Source: Meghimatium bilineatum
Lineage: Eukaryota > Mollusca > Gastropoda > Stylommatophora > Philomycidae
Assembly (NCBI GenBank): GCA_034231615.1
Contig: CM067311.1
Coordinates: 23,347,967-23,411,966 of the forward strand
Length of the DNA: 64,000 nucleotides
Reading direction: 5' to 3'
Shown here: positions 1-13,000 of the stretch, one piece after another
Layout of the letters: every line of letters begins with the position of its first letter
How positions within the stretch are numbered: the first letter of the stretch is position 1
Translations under genes and position numbers: made by a program
Notes under the pieces: generated by a model
Seen by the model: only the letters and a program-made list of their open reading frames with translations
Told to the model about the DNA's origin: nothing
The model's database searches: none

Positions 1-396
1 GGTAGGCAATAATATTTGTACAGTAGTATTGTGTACATCAGGAACAACTAAGGTAGGCAATAATATTTGTACAGTAGTATTGTGTACATCAGGAACAACT
101 AAGGTAGGCAATAATATTTGTACAGCAGTATTGTGTACATCAGGAACAACTAAGGTAGGCAATAATATTTGTACAGTAGTATTGTGTACATCAAACAACT
201 AAGGTAGGCAATAATATTTGTACAGTAGTATTGTGTACATCAGGAACAACTAAGGTAGGCAATAATATTTGTACAGTAGTATTGTGTACATCAGGAACAA
301 CTAAGGTAGGCAATAATATTTGTACAGTAGTATTGTGTACATCAGGAACAACTAAGGTAGGCAATAATATTTGTACAATACTATTGAGTACATTTT
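1..396. repeat. 51-bp tandem repeat at window edge
   Basis: A 51-bp unit beginning GGTAGGCAATAATATTTG repeats about 7.7 times and probably continues beyond the left edge. Copies are nearly identical; the fourth has lost a few bases near its end, and the last decays after TTGTACAATACTATTG. It lies downstream of the last NOX2 exon seen, so it is probably intronic. Confidence 0.95.
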
Positions 397-544
397 AAAA
401 CTAGTTCTAATTATGTGAGTCTAGGGGAAATGGAGTTTTAACGACTAGCTGACCAGGGTACACAAAGTTCATGTTATGCCAGAACACTCATCAATAAATC
501 AATCAAAAACCATGCAGAGTGATGTAGATGCTGATGTTTCTCCA

Positions 545-995
545 CAACTCTCTGTCTCTTGTATTGTTAATATGTTCAGTTGGTAACGTTCTCTCATGTC
601 ACAGTGACAACCGTTCCAGAAATTTCTCATAGTCTTCCTCTGTCACTTGTTCCCTTGATCTTTCTGATGGTTACTAAATGTTCAAGTTTTGCTTTTGTCA
701 TCACATGCCCTAAATATAAAGACTGTCTGTTTATAATTTTTGCTATAATTTGTCTTTTAACTCAAGCATTTTTGAGGATTTCTACATTAGTTTTCTTTTT
801 GCTGTCTATGGAACTTTCATAATTCAAAAATCCTGTCTCAGTAGCCTCAAACCCCAACTGAGCATTTTTCTTTATATCCATGCTTGACATCCATAAAGAA
901 GAATTGGTTTGATATAACATACTAGCCATCAAATTGTTCATAAACACATATAAAATTTCACATATACATTGATAATACTCCATTTGCATAGAATG
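545..995 (-). mobile_element. LINE-E 3' fragment
   Basis: On the minus strand the translation reads KKTNVEILKNA followed by a GHVMTKAKLEHLVT-like stretch and a KGTSDRGR-like basic end. This is the carboxy-terminal part of an endonuclease/reverse-transcriptase LINE, also present at 10775-11195, 56870-57360 and 61330-61800. Frames are broken, so it is a relic. Confidence 0.75.
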
Positions 996-1047
996 TTTCT
1001 CATTATTGAAATGCTGATTTAGCTAACAAACTTAGTAAAATGTAAAC

Positions 1048-1088
1048 ATGCCTCGGTGCTTGTTCCAAATGGTCCATCAACATATAAT
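1048..1088 (-). CDS. NOX2-like exon 12 (last in window)
   Basis: Completes Arg380 and encodes [13 protein letters not shown], the pyrophosphate loop of the NADPH site. The acceptor is clear. The proposed donor GTTTAC at 1047-1042 is weak, so the low boundary is uncertain. Remaining exons are expected left of the window. Confidence 0.8.
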
Positions 1089-4000
1089 CTGAAATAAAAA
1101 AGAAGACAAATGGCATAGAATGTATGTGCAAGAATCACCATGGAAGGTCACAACAGCAAAAAAGTTCTCCAAAAACATTTTCTAAAGACTCAGTAGTCTC
1201 CAACACTGTTTCTTGTGGTCATAAACCATCTAATCTGCGAACTGCCACAAGGTATAAGAGCTGCTATGTATGCTGATGACATGGTGTTATGGTGTGTAAA
1301 AGAACATCTAAAGCCATCTAAAACAACAGCAAACCCATAACCCTTCAGGATCATAGGGGTGTCACTCTGGAAAAATCAACACAAAAATTTCCCCATGCCT
1401 CTCTGTTATCAGTTCTTTGTTTCAGTGTGGAGAATTTTAATCCTGTCCAGTATTTAATATTATCAATGTAAATTGCCAACAAGAAAATTCAAAGGCAGCA
1501 AACAACATAGCAGCATGGGCAGAGAAATGGATGGTAAAGGTCAATGCTAAAAAGTCCTCAACAACACTCTTCATGCTCTCAAAAAAGGACAAAGCAGGAG
1601 AGATAAAGCTTTGAAATATACACATGTATTCACATAGAACTTCTGTGGCGAAGTGGTACAGAGCGCATCTGTGACGGCAAAGGTACCGAGTTCGATCCTC
1701 ACCACAGGCAATTGTGCATCCGGACCGTTCAGAAAGCAATGGCAACCTACTGAATGTATTTATATTGCCTAGAAAATCACCACAGCCAACAAATGCTGGG
1801 TTGATAGCTACGTCCTGGATAGGATATGCTACCAAAAAAAAAATTCACATAGAAGAATTGCCAGTGTACTTGGGCACTACACTAGATAAGAGTCTGACAT
1901 GGAGGTTTCCCATTGAGAAAATAGAGGCAAAAATCAAGAAAGAAACTTGCCATCTTGAGGAAATTGGCAGAAATAAACTGGGGAGCCAAAGAGGTAACCT
2001 TAAAGAATGTAATTACAAGTGAAATTCAGTACTACAATACAGATGAACAGCTTGGACTTAGCTGCCAATTCCCATCTACAAGTTCTGGACAAGGTACTAA
2101 ATCAAGCACTTCATCTATCACAGGTACCATGAAGACCTCTCCCATAAATGAAATAGACAAAATTACAGGCATCACCCTCTTACCATACAAGCGAGCCACT
2201 AGGACTATGATCTATGCAGAAAAGTACAAGAGCATGCCAGCACACCCAATCAAGACCAGGTTTGGTGACAGAGCCAGTGAAAGCTGAAGAGAAGCAGTTA
2301 TTCATCTATTGAAAAAAACTAGAGAATACAATAAGAACTACCAAACATATCAAAAGAAATAATACCAACATTTTTTCCATTTCCATGGGAGCAATATCAA
2401 AATTTCACTATCAGAACCACCACAAAAAACAACTACACAATGAAATAACTGAATTCTCTACAAAATAAAACAATAGTATGCAACATGATTGATGTGATGT
2501 TTTCTGAACCTCATATTGAAGCAAACAAGTGTTTCTCATTTATACTATCAATTCTACTTGCCATTACCTTTCTACTACAATCTTTAGTAAAGATAAATAA
2601 TTAACTCAAACCACATGAATAAATACCTGAACAAAAAATATTCTATAAGTCCACAAAACTTTACCTTGGCATTTTCCATGCTTCCTGAAACTCTCCCTCA
2701 TCTACATGGCAGAGCTTAGCTAAAGCATTAGTCCAGTCTCCTACTCGACGGATGTGAACAGAGAAGTAGTCATCACTTGGAGACTAGGGTTACATATTGA
2801 AATATGAGTATGACATAAGTTCATTTTTCAATTTAAAATTTGTTGCAATTCAATAGAAATGATATAAAGAGTTTAAACCAGACGTGAGCAACCGTTTCAG
2901 GTCTGCGAGTGAAATTCAGGAAAGTCTGGCTGTGAAGGCTAAATACCAGGTGGTTCATATATCAGATGTGCTATTTCTTAGTCCCATGATAAAAGGCATA
3001 GCTCTGAGATTTAAAGTAAAAGTTGTTGTCACCTTGTTGCTTTACATGTCAGAAATTATCTGCTGCTGAAAGACACTGTCTCCCCGAGTCTCTTTTCATT
3101 TCTTCTGAGCATGTGCTGCACCAAAGCATCACAGATTTTACATAATCATTTCCTTTTTATAGCTATTACTGCCATGGTTTATTTCTTTCACTGATAGCTT
3201 GTGATGTGATATTTTGTGAACTCCAAGACCAAAAACTATTGTAATTTTAAATCAGCTTGTGACAATTATTTAGAGAGTCCCGCAGGCATATTTTGGTCAC
3301 ACATGTTTGAAACAGAAGTGATGTGAAGATCTAAAACAGAGATTATGTGCATGAAGATGTAAAGCAAAAATTATGTGATCTAATGCAGAAATTATGTGAA
3401 GATCTAAAACATAAATTTTATGTGAAGATCTAATGCAGAAATTATATGAAGTTGATTCATATAGAATTTATATGAAGATCTAAAGCAGAATATCTAATGT
3501 GAAGATCTAATACAGAAATTATATGTAGATGATACAGAAATTATGTGAAGATCTGAAACAGAAATAATGAAGATAACAAGAAGGTCCAAGAAACAAAAAA
3601 GAGATTCATAAAGTGATAATACATGATTCTTGATTAGAAACTGGCCTTACAGCATGTGGGGCATTCCCATAAGTATTCCGCCCTCTGTCTCGATGGTGTT
3701 TCGAGACTAATGCCTCTGAAACAGATGTCAACATCGGGCACAACTGTGGCCCTTGTTACAGGTTTCTTTGTTGTTCCATCCACCTATGCCATGCCCATAA
3801 CTAGTTCAAGCACAACGTCGGGCTGTTGGAACAACACCGTAACTGTTATCGAAGGTTACGACTACAGAGTTGTATAGATGACATGCCATGAAGCATCTAT
3901 AAGAAGATAACCTCAATATAAAGGCATGTCATCTACTAAGGTTTTCTGTTGCATGGTTGGTTTGTCTAATATGCATGGGATAATATAAGAGTTATGCATG

Positions 4001-7000
4001 GGTGGTTTGTCTAATATGTATGGGATAATACAAGAGTTATGCATGGGTGGTTTGTCTAATATGTATGGGATAATACAAGAGTTATGAACCAACATAATTT
4101 CACTCTGGGCAATTCTATATTTATTTAGTCTTCCTAGAAAATGCTGAAGGGTATGCATGCTAATGTAGCTCACTAATTCAATACACTCCCCACTACTTAT
4201 TTCACATTTATTACCACATTCCCTTAATCTCAGCTTTCGCTGGAGCCCAAAAGGGGAGCAAAAATTAATGATGCTGTTATCTCTCAAGCATAAGAGGTGA
4301 CTGGGAGGTTTTAAGGTGGAGCTGGCTGTCCTGTTCGATATAGTATCAAAGTGACCCAGAAGCCTTGCTGAAGTCGGATGTGTCAGGATGAAAGTCATAG
4401 ATATTACAGCTAAGCTGTAAACCATGAAACAACACATTTTGTTCTCTGAACTACATCCTGCTGATCTACAGGAGTTTGAGAGTTAACAAAGAAGAAGATA
4501 TGCTCATCTTAAACCCCAAGCATGACAAGACCAACAAGTACAACCTACCGATGTGAGAGTAAATGGATGCCATTCAAGATGTGATGCACCAGGACATTGT
4601 ATCAAGATATACTGTCCAGGAGCTGCATGGAAGCCTTTCTTCTGCATCTGCAGCTCAAACACTCTAGATGGATGCCCAACAACCTGAAACAAATCTGCTG
4701 CCAATAATTATGTATGTATGAAAATAGTTAAAATAAAAAGTTACCTATAGCTTGCTTTTTTTCTTTTGTTCGCTACTTGATGTCTTACCATGCACTTGCA
4801 GTTTTTATAAAATGCTCTCATACTTTCTAACAATACATTTCTAAAGTTTCCCATAGTACGTCTCTGTTGATTCTATCAGATGTTTTCTCCTGATCTGTAA
4901 ATATTGCGTTTAGTTCTTTGTTGTATTCTATTGCTCTCTCACTCATTTGTCTCAGCGTGAACAAGGCGTCAATGCAACTAACCTCTCTTCTGAAGCCAAA
5001 TTGAGAGGGGCTTAATTGTGGTTCAGCGATGTATCTTGCATTTGTTCTATTATCTTTGAAAAGATTTTCCCGATGTGGCTTAATAGTGAGAAGCCTTGGT
5101 ATGTTTTGCATTCTCTTTTGTTGCCCTTATTTTTCCACAATGGCACGATTACTGACTTGTGCCAGCCCTCTTGGAATTTCCCTTCTCTCCATGCTATTAT
5201 GAACATTCTTTGCAGCCATTTTACCCCAATATCGTTACATGCATTAATGGCTTCATTGGGTATGCCATCTGTTACAGGCGATTTCTTATTTGGGCTGTTC
5301 TTGATAGCCATTTCTATTTCTTGGCTTAGCATCTCTGGCTCTGCAGTGTCTTGGTCTTTTCTCTTATAAGTATGTTGCATCAGAATATTGCCATTATACA
5401 GTTCTTGGAAATATTCATTCTGCCTATTCTTCCTATTGTTTCCATTAAGTAGAGGTATTCCATTTCTTCTGTTTTTTATTGCTGATACATTTGAAGAAAT
5501 CTCTCTGATTATTATTACATAGGCCTGTTAGGTGTTCTCCATATTTGCGCCAGGAATTCTCTTTGGCTTCTTTGACTATTCTTTTTCATATTTCATCTAG
5601 CTAGTCTGTACTGCACATAATCATTTTGGTTTTTGGATTTCAACCAAGTTCTAAAATATTGTTTCTTTATTTTTGTAGTTTTTTGTAACTCTTCATTCCA
5701 CCATGCTGTTTGCTGGTCTCCCTTTGTGTGTTTTCGTACTCCGCATATTATTTGTAGATTATTTATCATGTGAGTTTTAACTCCCATTCTACCTTTATGC
5801 CCTCACTTTTGTTTGGTAGGGTAGTAAAAGCCTTGGCCATTTCTTTGTATAGCATATCTCTTGTGATTTCATTGTCTAGCTTTATAAAGTTAGTCTTTGT
5901 TTTTTGTTCACTGATGATCTTACTTTTTGTTTCCGTTTTTCAGTTATTACAACTGGTCGGTGATCAGTATCTATGTTTATATTTGGCATAACCCTTGCGT
6001 CTGTGATGTTTATCTTCTGCCTATGTCTTATCAGTATGTAGTCAATCTGGGACGTTATTGACAGATTGTCCATTTGTACCATGTTGTTATATGTACTATG
6101 GTTGTCTGTGTTTGTAGCATATATTTATTATTAATAGTTCATGTTCTAAGCATAAATTAATGAGTTCCTCTCCGTTGCCGTTACGAACGTTTGTTGTGTC
6201 CTTGAAGTTTCCCAAATAATGTGTTTTTTCCCTCTCAATTTTGCCATTGAAATCTCCCTTAACAAATAAGTCATTTTTATTATTTATTTTGTTCAGAACA
6301 TTAAACAGTTTTTCAAAGAACTTGCTTCTTTCTTATTTGTTGTTAGCATCATTTCATGGAGCAGAAACTTGTATTATGGTGATTGTTTTGTCTCTTTCTG
6401 TTAACTGTATTCTTACTATCCTATCTGACATGTACTCAACGTCTGATATTAATTTTGCCTTGTTTTAATGTAACAAAAAACTGATTCCATCTTTTGCTCT
6501 TTCATTTGCACTGACCCCACTTGATATTAAAACATAATTATTAAACACCTCCTTTATTTTGTTTCCTTTTTTCCTGATATCTGCCAACCCAAAAATTCCT
6601 ATTTCTATTAGATGGTATCACAGACACATTTGAGACAAAAATTGGCATTTTCTCACCCTTGCTTTTCAATATAACATAGATAGAATAATAAAAGAGGCAA
6701 AAAGGTGCTTAGGGAAACACCACCAACTTAGAACAAGATAACTCAGAGCAAGTAAACAATGAACTAAATGAAATGCTTTTCACAGATAACCAGAGCCTCA
6801 TATACGAAAATGAAGAACTACAAATTCTTATTAACTCACTATCTGCAACATGTAGAAAATGCAACATGAAGATCAATACACAAAAGATGGAAACCATAAA
6901 AATATGCAGAACACTGAGCCAATTAAACATACAGATAGACAACATCGGAGTAAAACAAGTGTAAGAGTTCAAATATCTCTGTATTTTCACAGAGAATGGA

Positions 7001-10000
7001 AGCCTTGATAGAGATGAGATGTCAAAAGGCAAATGTAGTAACAAACCTCCTATCACCACTGCTTCTTCATTCCAGGATCAAGATGGAGGTTAAAAGAAAA
7101 ATGATTTACAACATATTCCTACCAACACTGTTATCCACCTGGGGAAAGACAATAGACTTGATGTCTACACTGTGAGACAAGTCTTTTGAATGAATTCCAC
7201 CATTGTCTGGAGCTCTTCTTTGGTTCCATATGCATTTGTTGCCGGGTTGCCCTGTTGGGCCATTATGCCTCAATTATTCATACTTGAGACAGTTCAGATA
7301 CAGATATGAATATGTTTAGAGGTTTGTTCTTCTGTTCTACAAGTATATAGTGGCGTGGGCACACAGTTGTATGTTCAGTCTTTTGTGCCCTGGCATCACG
7401 CAAAGTATGGTGACCTGTTCCTTTTGATTTAGGCAGTCACAAGCATCCCTTGTCATGCTATGTTCTGATGGCTTTTATAGCTCTCTGATTTTCTTGATAT
7501 GAGACTTCATTGTCTTCCTGCATGCGCCTCCCCCCCCCCTCCTTTTTTGGTCAATTCGTCTGCCCAATTTTTAATACAGATGGAGTTAAAATATTAATAA
7601 ACCAATATGAAACACATATGGCTAAAACAATATACTTCTTCTTCTTCTCGTTCAGAGTTTGACATGTCTACACAGCAAGTCCTGTTTTCTTAATAAATGC
7701 TGCTGTATTTGAAAGCTCCTCTATATACCAATAACACTACCCAGTGTTACCATTGCCCTGCGCTTCTTATGTGCACAGATAAGACAGAAGTTTGTTTAAC
7801 TACAACAGTGTACATGTAAATATCTCTTTAGGTGGTACCTTAGGTATGCAGTCCCATTATATATGTAATGTCTACTCCATAGAGTGTTAAATTATTAACA
7901 CTGCCTTTCCAACAAGGTAAGAGCTTAGCTTAGATAAGAGCTGTAGCCCCGAATTTTGGTAATTTGATTTGATCACTCTGGTGATTTGATTTAATTACAC
8001 TGGTGATTTGATTTGTCAAACATTCTGTAAAATATCTTCACTACAAATTCACCATAAATTATCTGAACAAAAAATTAAGCCAATGTTTTTTCTATATTGA
8101 GATCCCAATACTATACACTATGTAAGACACAGTTCATTAAATATCTAACTTGAAAGGTTTATAAATTTTCAATTACAGCTTATTCACAATTCAAAATCAC
8201 ATTTCATACATAAAATAAGCAGCAAATGAATGCTGAACACAAACCAAAAAAATAAAGTGAATTACTGCTAAAGTCAAAAGTGTTATTGACCCAAATAAAA
8301 CCAGAATGCATATTCATTCTCTGCACTTATATTCTGATGGAAATCTTGTATGTCCAATATCCTGCTGCAAGAGATTAACCTTTAGGGCTCTGAATTAAAA
8401 ATTAAGAAACATCCCCTTGGGCCTGAATTCTTTTTTGGAAAATTTGCGTTATTGATGGTGGGTGTTTTGAAAACGTGATAACTTTTTTGTTTTAAAAGAT
8501 ATCAAAATAATTTTTGCATATCTAAATAAAGGAGTGAATAGTGAATATAGTCATGTTTTTGTTGTTGTTTTATGTATGATATGACAGTTGTGAAGTTGAA
8601 AATTCGGGGGAAAAATCGCAAAACGCTATTTTCAAATCGCACATATAACTTCTTGACGACCCTAATACTTGAGCAATGCATGGAATCATTGATAAAATCC
8701 TCATAAATACCTATACTTATTGTATATATATTGTTTTATATCAAAACTAATATAATATGAACTAAAAAAACGTGAAGAAATCGCATATAAGGTCCGTCCG
8801 GTAAACACTAGGTCTATCCCGATACGCAGCGTAATTATTGTCTAAGCACACACGTGGCACCCCTGATACATATTATTTTTGTGTTTTTGAACGACTACAC
8901 AAACATTCTTATCAAATAACAACATATTAAACACAAAAAACAACAATTAAAACATGTAATGTATAAGAAATCGCATATAACGTCCGTCCGGTAAACATTA
9001 GGTCTAGCCCGACACGCAGCGTAATTATTGTCTAAGCACACACGTGGCACCCCTGATACATATTATTTTTGTGTTTTTGAACAACTACACAAACATTCTT
9101 ATCAAATAACAACATATTAAACATAAAAACAACAATTAAAACATGTATTCACGATCACTTAGCCATGCCACACGGTACTCAATTTGATAGTAAAATATGG
9201 CTAAAAAAAGGCCAGCTAAAAAATGTTCCAGAAATTCGTTGACAAAACCAGTCGGTTTTCTCTCTTCTTGCAGTCGTAATGAGTAAAGGAATTTAAACTG
9301 CGATGTATTCCTAGCTTCGTTTGGCGTGTTTTATATGTCACGGGATCATTACTGTGTGAAGTTCCGTACTCGGGAATCGGGCAATATCCTATGTAGCGGG
9401 ATTGCGCCTGCAGGCACAATGGAGCTGTGCTCATAGGCGCATTATTGCGACCGCAGAGTCGTAAAGGTTAAGAATGAACACTCAAAAATTTAAGAAAATA
9501 ATAAAAGTGCCAGTACACTGAAATGATACAAATGTTCACCAAATCAAAATTGTAAACTGTACTTACTTTAGAAATAACAACCCTCTGCAGCCCACTTACA
9601 AGTCTTGCTATTCGTTCAATACAATAGATTATGGCAGGGACTAGAAGCCAGATCCAGCTCTGATGAACATAGAAATAATTCATTTCAATTAATATTGCAT
9701 ATTTGTCAATATCAGATATGAAACACATTTCAGAAGTCAATAAAATACCAAGCAATAACAAGTGATAACAGTGGGGATAATTAATACAATATTACCTTTA
9801 GTTAAAATCTAATAAATAAGTACAAATAATAAATGTTAATGAAAAAATAAAAGAACACAGATGTTTTCTATGGTACTGGCAATGAGCCTTTGTCAATAGA
9901 CATTAAAACTAAAAATTCTAGTAAAATAAATATAAGGTAACTATGTGAAATGTAATTATATGTAGTTTCATTTCCACATATAATTATGTTTTTATGTACT

Positions 10001-13000
10001 TCCTGTCCTTCCCCTCATCTTATTTCCATATTTCTGTTTGATACGTTTGTGTCTTCTGATAATTTCCATTTGTTGTCTTTTGGTGTTATGTGCTCATCTT
10101 GATAAAGACCTTTTGGTTGAAACGTTGAATATGTTTTGTGTATTGTAACTTGTATATCTTCTTATGTGCACATCATTACCCATTAGCTTCATTGATAGTC
10201 CGTCTTGTCTGAGTGAAATAATTATTTTAAAAACCTGTGTTTTACGTAAGTACAATAGTAAAATAAACAGTATTTAAATTTTACTTGAAGTTTTATGTGT
10301 AGCATAGGATCTACACATTTTGTGATGTTTTTGTTTTACTATATATAAACAATACTTCTACAAACCGTTGGAGCAGAGCCCTCGAACTCTGGTACTGCAC
10401 ACTGAGAGTTGCTCCTGCCCCATTGTTTGGGATCTTCAGCACATTTGGGGAGTGGATGTGCAAACAAATTGATTTGATGATGAACAATCATTCTGAAATA
10501 TGTTGAACATTAACCAATAATTGGTGAAACTACAGTAAAACTGTATAGCAAAGTCATTAAAAACACACAGTATTGTAGTTTTAAAGATACCAATAAAAAA
10601 TACAAAATTGATGTTTTCATCAAAAGGGCTTTGTAAATATAATAATACAAGGATTTTTATTTGAAAATAAATGTATTATTGTCTTTTTGTGTGTGATTCC
10701 ACCATATTATTTCATATTACCTCTTTTTTCAATGTAATATCAATGCATTCACCAGTTCAACTGCTAGGATGCTATATTGAGCCAATTCTTCTTTACCGAA
10801 GTGAACTATAGACAGTAAACAAAAGTGCCCAAGATAAGTTTGAGGCAACTGAGATGTGGTTTTTAAGAAGAATTATAAAAATTCCATGGACACCCATGAA
10901 AACAAATGTAGAAGTTCTCATAGATGCTGGAGTAAAATAACAAATTATAGCACAAATTTGAAACAGACTATCAAGGTCTTTAGGGCATTTGATGAGAAAA
11001 ATAAAATTGAACATTTAGGTGACCACCAGAAGGATCAAGGGGAGAAGAGACAGAGCAAGACAAAGAGAGAAATTTCTGGATGGGTTGTCACTGTGGCACA
11101 AAAAGAAGTCACCAACTGAACTTATTAACAACACAAGAGACAGAGAGTTGTGGAGAAACATGACTGACTACGACACTCAGCATGGCACTTGATTGATTGA
11201 CCTCTTTTTGTTTGCCTCTTATGCCCCATTATAAGGTAAACTTTCTTCTAATTGTTTCTCCTTCACAAGCAAAACTGAGCATGGCATAAAAAAGGAAGTC
11301 CATTAGGTTAGATGTTTGTAAGTTCATAGATGATCGAGAATTGCAATATATGACCAATTGATGACCTAGGAAAAGCCTGCTTGAGTGTAAAGAGAAATTA
11401 ATAAAGTTTTGAGTCGTAAATGCTACTGTCTTTTCTGTATACTTTTTGTTTCTTTTGAGTTGTCTGCAGTGTTTTACTCTAATCATAAATGTTTGTTTGT
11501 TTGTTTGTTTTGCGTTCGCTCCATTGTAACCATCACGGATATCCGTGCGATTTCCGCCGGGAGCGTGATTACGTTGTGCCACCGTTATGCGCCTTGTAGG
11601 CCTAGCACATCTGATTTCGGCATGCCTTGACAATTCGGGTGGGCTACCCTTAGCCTGTGACAGCCTCTATATCTGTCTCCAGGCACGCGTAGTGGCGACT
11701 CTTCGCCCAGACGATTTTTGCTCTCGTCTGACTCGCACGAGGTGTTCCACTGTCTATGAACTTGCCTCGTGTAATTGGGCGTGCTGTGCCTGTGCCCATT
11801 GGGTACTGAACCGTTTCTCATCCGTGAGCCTGGTTCCTTAGGGGAAGAACTCAACAGAGGAGTTGGACCCTGGCTCTTTCGCCCTCTTAGCCGAGGTGTC
11901 ATTCACCGACATCGTGTACCTCTTGTCCAAGTTCGAGTCTCACACCACGCGTTTGAGAGCAAGGCGTTCTCGAGCTGAGCGTCCTTGTCCCAATAGCGCC
12001 TGAGCCCATCAGGTACTGAACCCTTTCTCTCTTCAAGTGTATTTCCGGTGTAGGAAAACCTGACAGTAGAGTTGGGCCAGGACTAAATCGTTGTCCCTTT
12101 CTTGCCTAAGCCCATCGGGTACAGAACCCTTTCTCTTCGTGAGCATATTTCCGGTTTAGGAAGGCTCGACATTAGAGTTGGATTAGGTCTTCTTGCTTTA
12201 CCAAACACCAATGAATGGGGCTGGGTCTCTGCCTGTAAGGAACACAGGTAACTAGAAGCTCGTCTTGAGCTGACGGAGCTTGTAGTTCCCCTTTCCTAGG
12301 GACTTTTCACTTTCTATTTGCAGTTCACGCTGCCCTCAAGTGCTGTTCTGCCCTTTCATTGTTTCATTGTACTCGGTATGAAATCTATTTGTCTCTCGCC
12401 ATGCATCTACCTTTACGTGCATTTTACATTGGCTGCCCCTCCAATGTTCGGACTGGACTGACTAGCTTCACTGTATGTCGACAGTGTTGCTATATGTGGT
12501 GATGCTGGTGGTGTCGGAGATATTGTCTGTCTCTTATGCAGTCAAATCTCTTTCCATCTGCTACCTCCACATTCTCGGACACGATCCCCAAATTATTTGG
12601 CCAGAATCAGCTCGAGCTGCTGTATTTCTGTTTCCAGGGTGCACCGCATGGAGGTACATTTGGGATCTTGGTTATCTGCTAACCCTGGGTCCGCCTAGAG
12701 CAATGCGTTCACTTTGCACCCCATGGGGAATAATCATAAATGAAACTAGGAAGATCATGTCAGGAACAAGTTGTGTTTGTAGCAGGCTATAGCCTAAGTA
12801 CTGGTGAAGATAACTGATATCAAGCATGTCCAAAGGAATTGAGTTATTCTGTGTTGGCCATCTATTGTCTTAAGACTAACTTAACACTAACACATTAAAA
12901 TACAGCCTCAACATTTTATGTTTTAAGTTCACTAATAACTGCAATATTTAAATAATTGAGCTTCTGAACCAAAACATATATTTATTTCTCACATATTTTT

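Larger units (their letters stand above)
1145..2450 (+). mobile_element. LINE-A-related relic with two nested insertions
   Basis: The plus-strand translation follows the intact LINE at 41748-45801: [25 protein letters not shown] (RT catalytic box), then [30 protein letters not shown] and a region like PSHPMKERF. It is broken by stops and by a piggyBac-type fragment (1331-1480) and SINE-T (1640-1842). It lies in the NOX2 intron between exons 11 and 12. Confidence 0.85.

Noticed and set aside
1640..1710. A functional tRNA gene
   Set aside because: A and B boxes are present, but the sequence continues as a dispersed SINE with duplication and does not fold as a standard tRNA acceptor.
2880..3310. 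hAT-like element starting CAGACGTGAGCAACC
   Set aside because: The start resembles a hAT end, but no convincing mirrored end or duplication was found.
3913..4437. 174-residue minus ORF with 15-residue repeats
   Set aside because: It is built from SINE-C plus the 45-bp minisatellite; no gene evidence.
11585..11978. Overlapping ORFs of 67-105 residues on both strands
   Set aside because: Higher GC gives chance open frames; no domain seen in either strand.
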